From Microcaldota archaeon (GTDB lineage Archaea > Micrarchaeota > Micrarchaeia > Micrarchaeales > CABMGC01), in the NCBI GenBank assembly GCA_021845465.1, contig JAKBRL010000017.1:1-23039 (forward strand): a stretch of 23,039 nt of DNA. Direction: 5' to 3'. This document shows positions 21,057 through 23,039 of this stretch, in pieces; the first letter of the stretch is position 1; each line of letters begins with the position of its first letter. A model generated the notes under the pieces. That model did not search any database, was not told the origin of the DNA, and worked only from the letters and a program-made list of their open reading frames with translations. The position numbers and the translations under genes are program-made.

Positions 21057-22643
21057 ATAGCAGGCTTATTAAATCTTGCAATATCGCTTATAATAGACAC
21101 TGGCTTTTCCTGGATAAGAATGTTCGCAGCTCTTGGAGTCTCAATAGTAATAAGCATTATACTGGGAATTTACGCGGCCACGCATAGATTTGCTGAAAGA
21201 ATTATAATACCAGTTATAGACGTTTTGCAGACAGTGCCGATACTGGCGTTCTTCCCCGTAGTGATATTCTTAATAGTTGGAACATTGCCTGGAAGCCTTG
21301 GTATAAACATTGCCGTAGTATTTCTGATAATAACAAGCATGGTTTGGAATATAATCCTTGGAGTGTATGAAGCCATGAAATTACTTCCTAAAGAATATGG
21401 GGAGCTCTCTAAGCTTTATGGGCTCTCTAAGTTGGAAGAATTTAGAAAGGTATATCTGCCTGCTGTGCTGCCTAAAGTTGCTGAACAATCCACTCTGTCA
21501 TGGTCGATAGGGCTATTCTATCTTGTGACAAGTGAGATATTTTCTACTGGAAACGCTAATTATGCGGTTAAGACAGGAATAGGAGCAGCCATAGCTTCTC
21601 CTGCGATAACAGGAAGCGTTGTTTCTTATGGAATGGCATTGATCATATTTGTCATGTTTGTGATAGCGACGAGATTTCTTTTCTTTAAGCCTTTTGAAGA
21701 CTACGCCAGCAGGTATAACAAGCATTCTGCGAAGCAGAAAACCAGAGCGTTTCCTAAAGCCGTAACATACGCGAAGGTAATGAAGTCTATAAGCTCTAGG
21801 ATAATTAAGAGAATAGGGCCTAAGGATAACGTTGCAGGCAGAAGTAAGTCAGCCGGATCTAAGAAATATATGTATGGAAATGTTGATAAAACAACAACCC
21901 TTGACAGGTTCGGATACCTGATAAAATATGCTATGATGCTGATTATAATAGTAGGCGTAGCCGCATTCTTCCTTACTAGCCCTAAGATGGTAGGCTACGA
22001 GTTTGAGGTAATAAAGGCTTTTGTCTACTCATTTACAAGAATATGGCTTGCCTTTGCATTGATGCTGGCAGTTGGAATACCGATAAGTGTCTATATAATA
22101 TTTGTGACAAGGCACAGCTCCAGATATGTGCTCTTCTTCCAGATACTATCTTCAATACCTGCAACAGTTCTTCTGCCTGCTATAGTTACCGGGCTTAAAG
22201 GCATGCCTTACTATGGGGAATTGGTGGCATTTATAGTATTCTTCCTCTCGGGAATATGGTATATAATATTCAGTACGTTGAGCATAGCCAAGACGCTGCC
22301 GCCGAATATTCTTGAGGTCAAGGATATTTATGGCGTGCGTGGCGGAGAAGCTTGGAAAAAGATATATGTGAAGGCTATCATACCAGGGCTGATTACAGGA
22401 GCCATAACAGGCATCGCTGCGGAATGGAATGCTGCAATAGTTGCAGAATACTTCAACATAGGGACAAAGGTAGTATCGCAGGTTAGTATAGGAGTAGGAA
22501 AACTTCTTGTCCTTTCTTTGGCTGCAAATAATCTCCCGCTAATGTTACTTACATTGATAAATATGACTGCCATGATTATAATTATAAATACATTATTATG
22601 GAAGAGGCTCTACAGAAGGCTTGCAAAGATATACGGAGGATGA
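21045..22643 (+). CDS. ABC transporter permease, duplicated (anion/NitT-TauT type)
   Basis: 532 residues containing two binding-protein-dependent permease domains in one chain. The first EAA loop is at about 117-145 (EYGELSKLYGLSKLEEFRKV), the second at about 424-445 (EVKDIYGVRGGEAWKKIYVK). Each contacts the ATPase. A basic linker (about 225-290) joins the halves. This architecture matches COG4986-type duplicated permeases of archaeal anion transporters, which usually partner a TauB/SsuB-like ATPase, as here. Substrates in the wider family include nitrate, sulfonates and bicarbonate; none can be assigned. The ATG at 21045 is preceded by a weak TATA-like GAGTATAGT (21016-21024) at leaderless distance. 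The ATPase gene begins 4 nt after the stop. No solute-binding protein gene is visible in the window. Confidence 0.88.
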   Translation: MQYQIAGLLNLAISLIIDTGFSWIRMFAALGVSIVISIILGIYAATHRFAERIIIPVIDVLQTVPILAFFPVVIFLIVGTLPGSLGINIAVVFLIITSMVWNIILGVYEAMKLLPKEYGELSKLYGLSKLEEFRKVYLPAVLPKVAEQSTLSWSIGLFYLVTSEIFSTGNANYAVKTGIGAAIASPAITGSVVSYGMALIIFVMFVIATRFLFFKPFEDYASRYNKHSAKQKTRAFPKAVTYAKVMKSISSRIIKRIGPKDNVAGRSKSAGSKKYMYGNVDKTTTLDRFGYLIKYAMMLIIIVGVAAFFLTSPKMVGYEFEVIKAFVYSFTRIWLAFALMLAVGIPISVYIIFVTRHSSRYVLFFQILSSIPATVLLPAIVTGLKGMPYYGELVAFIVFFLSGIWYIIFSTLSIAKTLPPNILEVKDIYGVRGGEAWKKIYVKAIIPGLITGAITGIAAEWNAAIVAEYFNIGTKVVSQVSIGVGKLLVLSLAANNLPLMLLTLINMTAMIIIINTLLWKRLYRRLAKIYGG

Positions 22644-22647
22644 ATAA

Positions 22648-23039
22648 ATGCGCCAGAAGATGATACAGATAAAGGATATTTCATATTCGGTAGATGAAGA
22701 CTCCCCAGTAATAGATGATCTCTCATTTGATTGCGAAAAGGATGAATTCATATCCATAATAGGGCCGAGCGGCTGTGGGAAGAGCACCCTTCTTAGAATA
22801 ATAGCAGGGCTCATGAAACCTGATAAAGGAAAGGTCATGTATCTTGGGAAAGAGGTGAGAGGGCCATCGATAGGAATAGGATTCGTTTTTCAGGATTTTG
22901 CACTTCTTCCATGGTTGACAAATCTTGAGAATGTAAAGATAGGCTGTTCAAGAATGAATCTAAGCGATTCTGAGAAGGAGACCAAATCAGAGATAATGCT
23001 GGATAAGCTTGGGCTTGGAGGATTTGAAAAGTCATATCC
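22648..23039 (+). CDS. ABC transporter ATPase (NitT/TauT type), N-terminal part
   Basis: The first 130 codons are inside the window and the gene runs off its end. It starts with ATG at 22648, preceded by GGAGGATGA (22635-22643), a near-perfect Shine-Dalgarno that overlaps the permease stop. Walker A is GPSGCGKST (39-47) and the Q-loop is VFQDFALLPWLT (80-91). The LPWLT wording after the Q-loop is typical of TauB/SsuB/NrtD ATPases. The signature and Walker B motifs lie beyond the edge. It would power the duplicated permease upstream. Confidence 0.92.
   Translation, partial: MRQKMIQIKDISYSVDEDSPVIDDLSFDCEKDEFISIIGPSGCGKSTLLRIIAGLMKPDKGKVMYLGKEVRGPSIGIGFVFQDFALLPWLTNLENVKIGCSRMNLSDSEKETKSEIMLDKLGLGGFEKSY

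Noticed and set aside
1..23039. CRISPR array, toxin-antitoxin pair, restriction system or other known defence island
   Set aside because: No spaced direct repeats, no Cas motifs, and no nuclease-methylase pairs were found; the only RNA-guided nucleases are TnpB.

Overview
The window reads as a dense piece of an archaeal chromosome of moderate to low GC. The archaeal assignment rests on PCNA, a euryarchaeal-type SecY, Trm1, a DUF357 protein, an Lhr-type helicase with its partner metallophosphoesterase, and TATA boxes about 26 nt upstream of start codons (leaderless transcripts: the AAA+ gene, the M16 peptidase, TnpB). Short intergenic gaps, many TTG/GTG starts and compact single-domain proteins suggest a small-genome archaeon, perhaps of the Micrarchaeota/Parvarchaeota (DPANN) type. 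That lineage guess is inference.

Layout. 1-200: 5' part of a TnpB gene cut by the window edge. 314-1870 (-): TPR-AAA+ ATPase. 2015-2266 (+): small two-helix membrane ORF with a competing antisense ORF. 2455-3690 (+): M16 zinc peptidase. 3802-4438 (+): ferredoxin and parvulin pair. 4454-6377 (-): alpha/beta hydrolase with a 12-bp palindrome over its start codon, then a family 2 glycosyltransferase. 6477-7316 (+): carbamate kinase whose start codon is problematic; its end overlaps trm1. 7293-9437 (-): PCNA, DUF357 and Trm1 in one operon. 9623-14455 (+): Lhr helicase, metallophosphoesterase, ankyrin protein and RNase HI, tightly coupled. 14525-15802 (-): CPA-type antiporter-like protein lacking the usual ion-binding Asp. 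16099-16833: DUF1059 protein and an ArsR-like regulator, divergent around a palindromic operator. 16916-19417 (-): a V4R-domain protein directly abutting SecY. 19421-20742: complete TnpB-only IS200/IS605 element immediately upstream of the V4R-secY pair. 20808-21056 (-): possible gene remnant. 21045-23039 (+): duplicated ABC permease and the start of its ATPase (NitT/TauT-like anion uptake).

How the genes fit together. Two divergent operons around 9438-9622 handle genome and RNA maintenance: PCNA-DUF357-Trm1 on one side, and Lhr-MPE-ankyrin-RNase HI on the other. The latter looks like a helicase/nuclease module with an added ankyrin protein. The V4R-SecY pair links a small-molecule or lipid-binding fold to the protein translocation channel, and an IS end now supplies the ribosome-binding site for that pair. 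These two clusters are the best candidates for undescribed functional associations. Neither shows the architecture of a known defence system. No CRISPR array, rRNA or tRNA gene was recognised.
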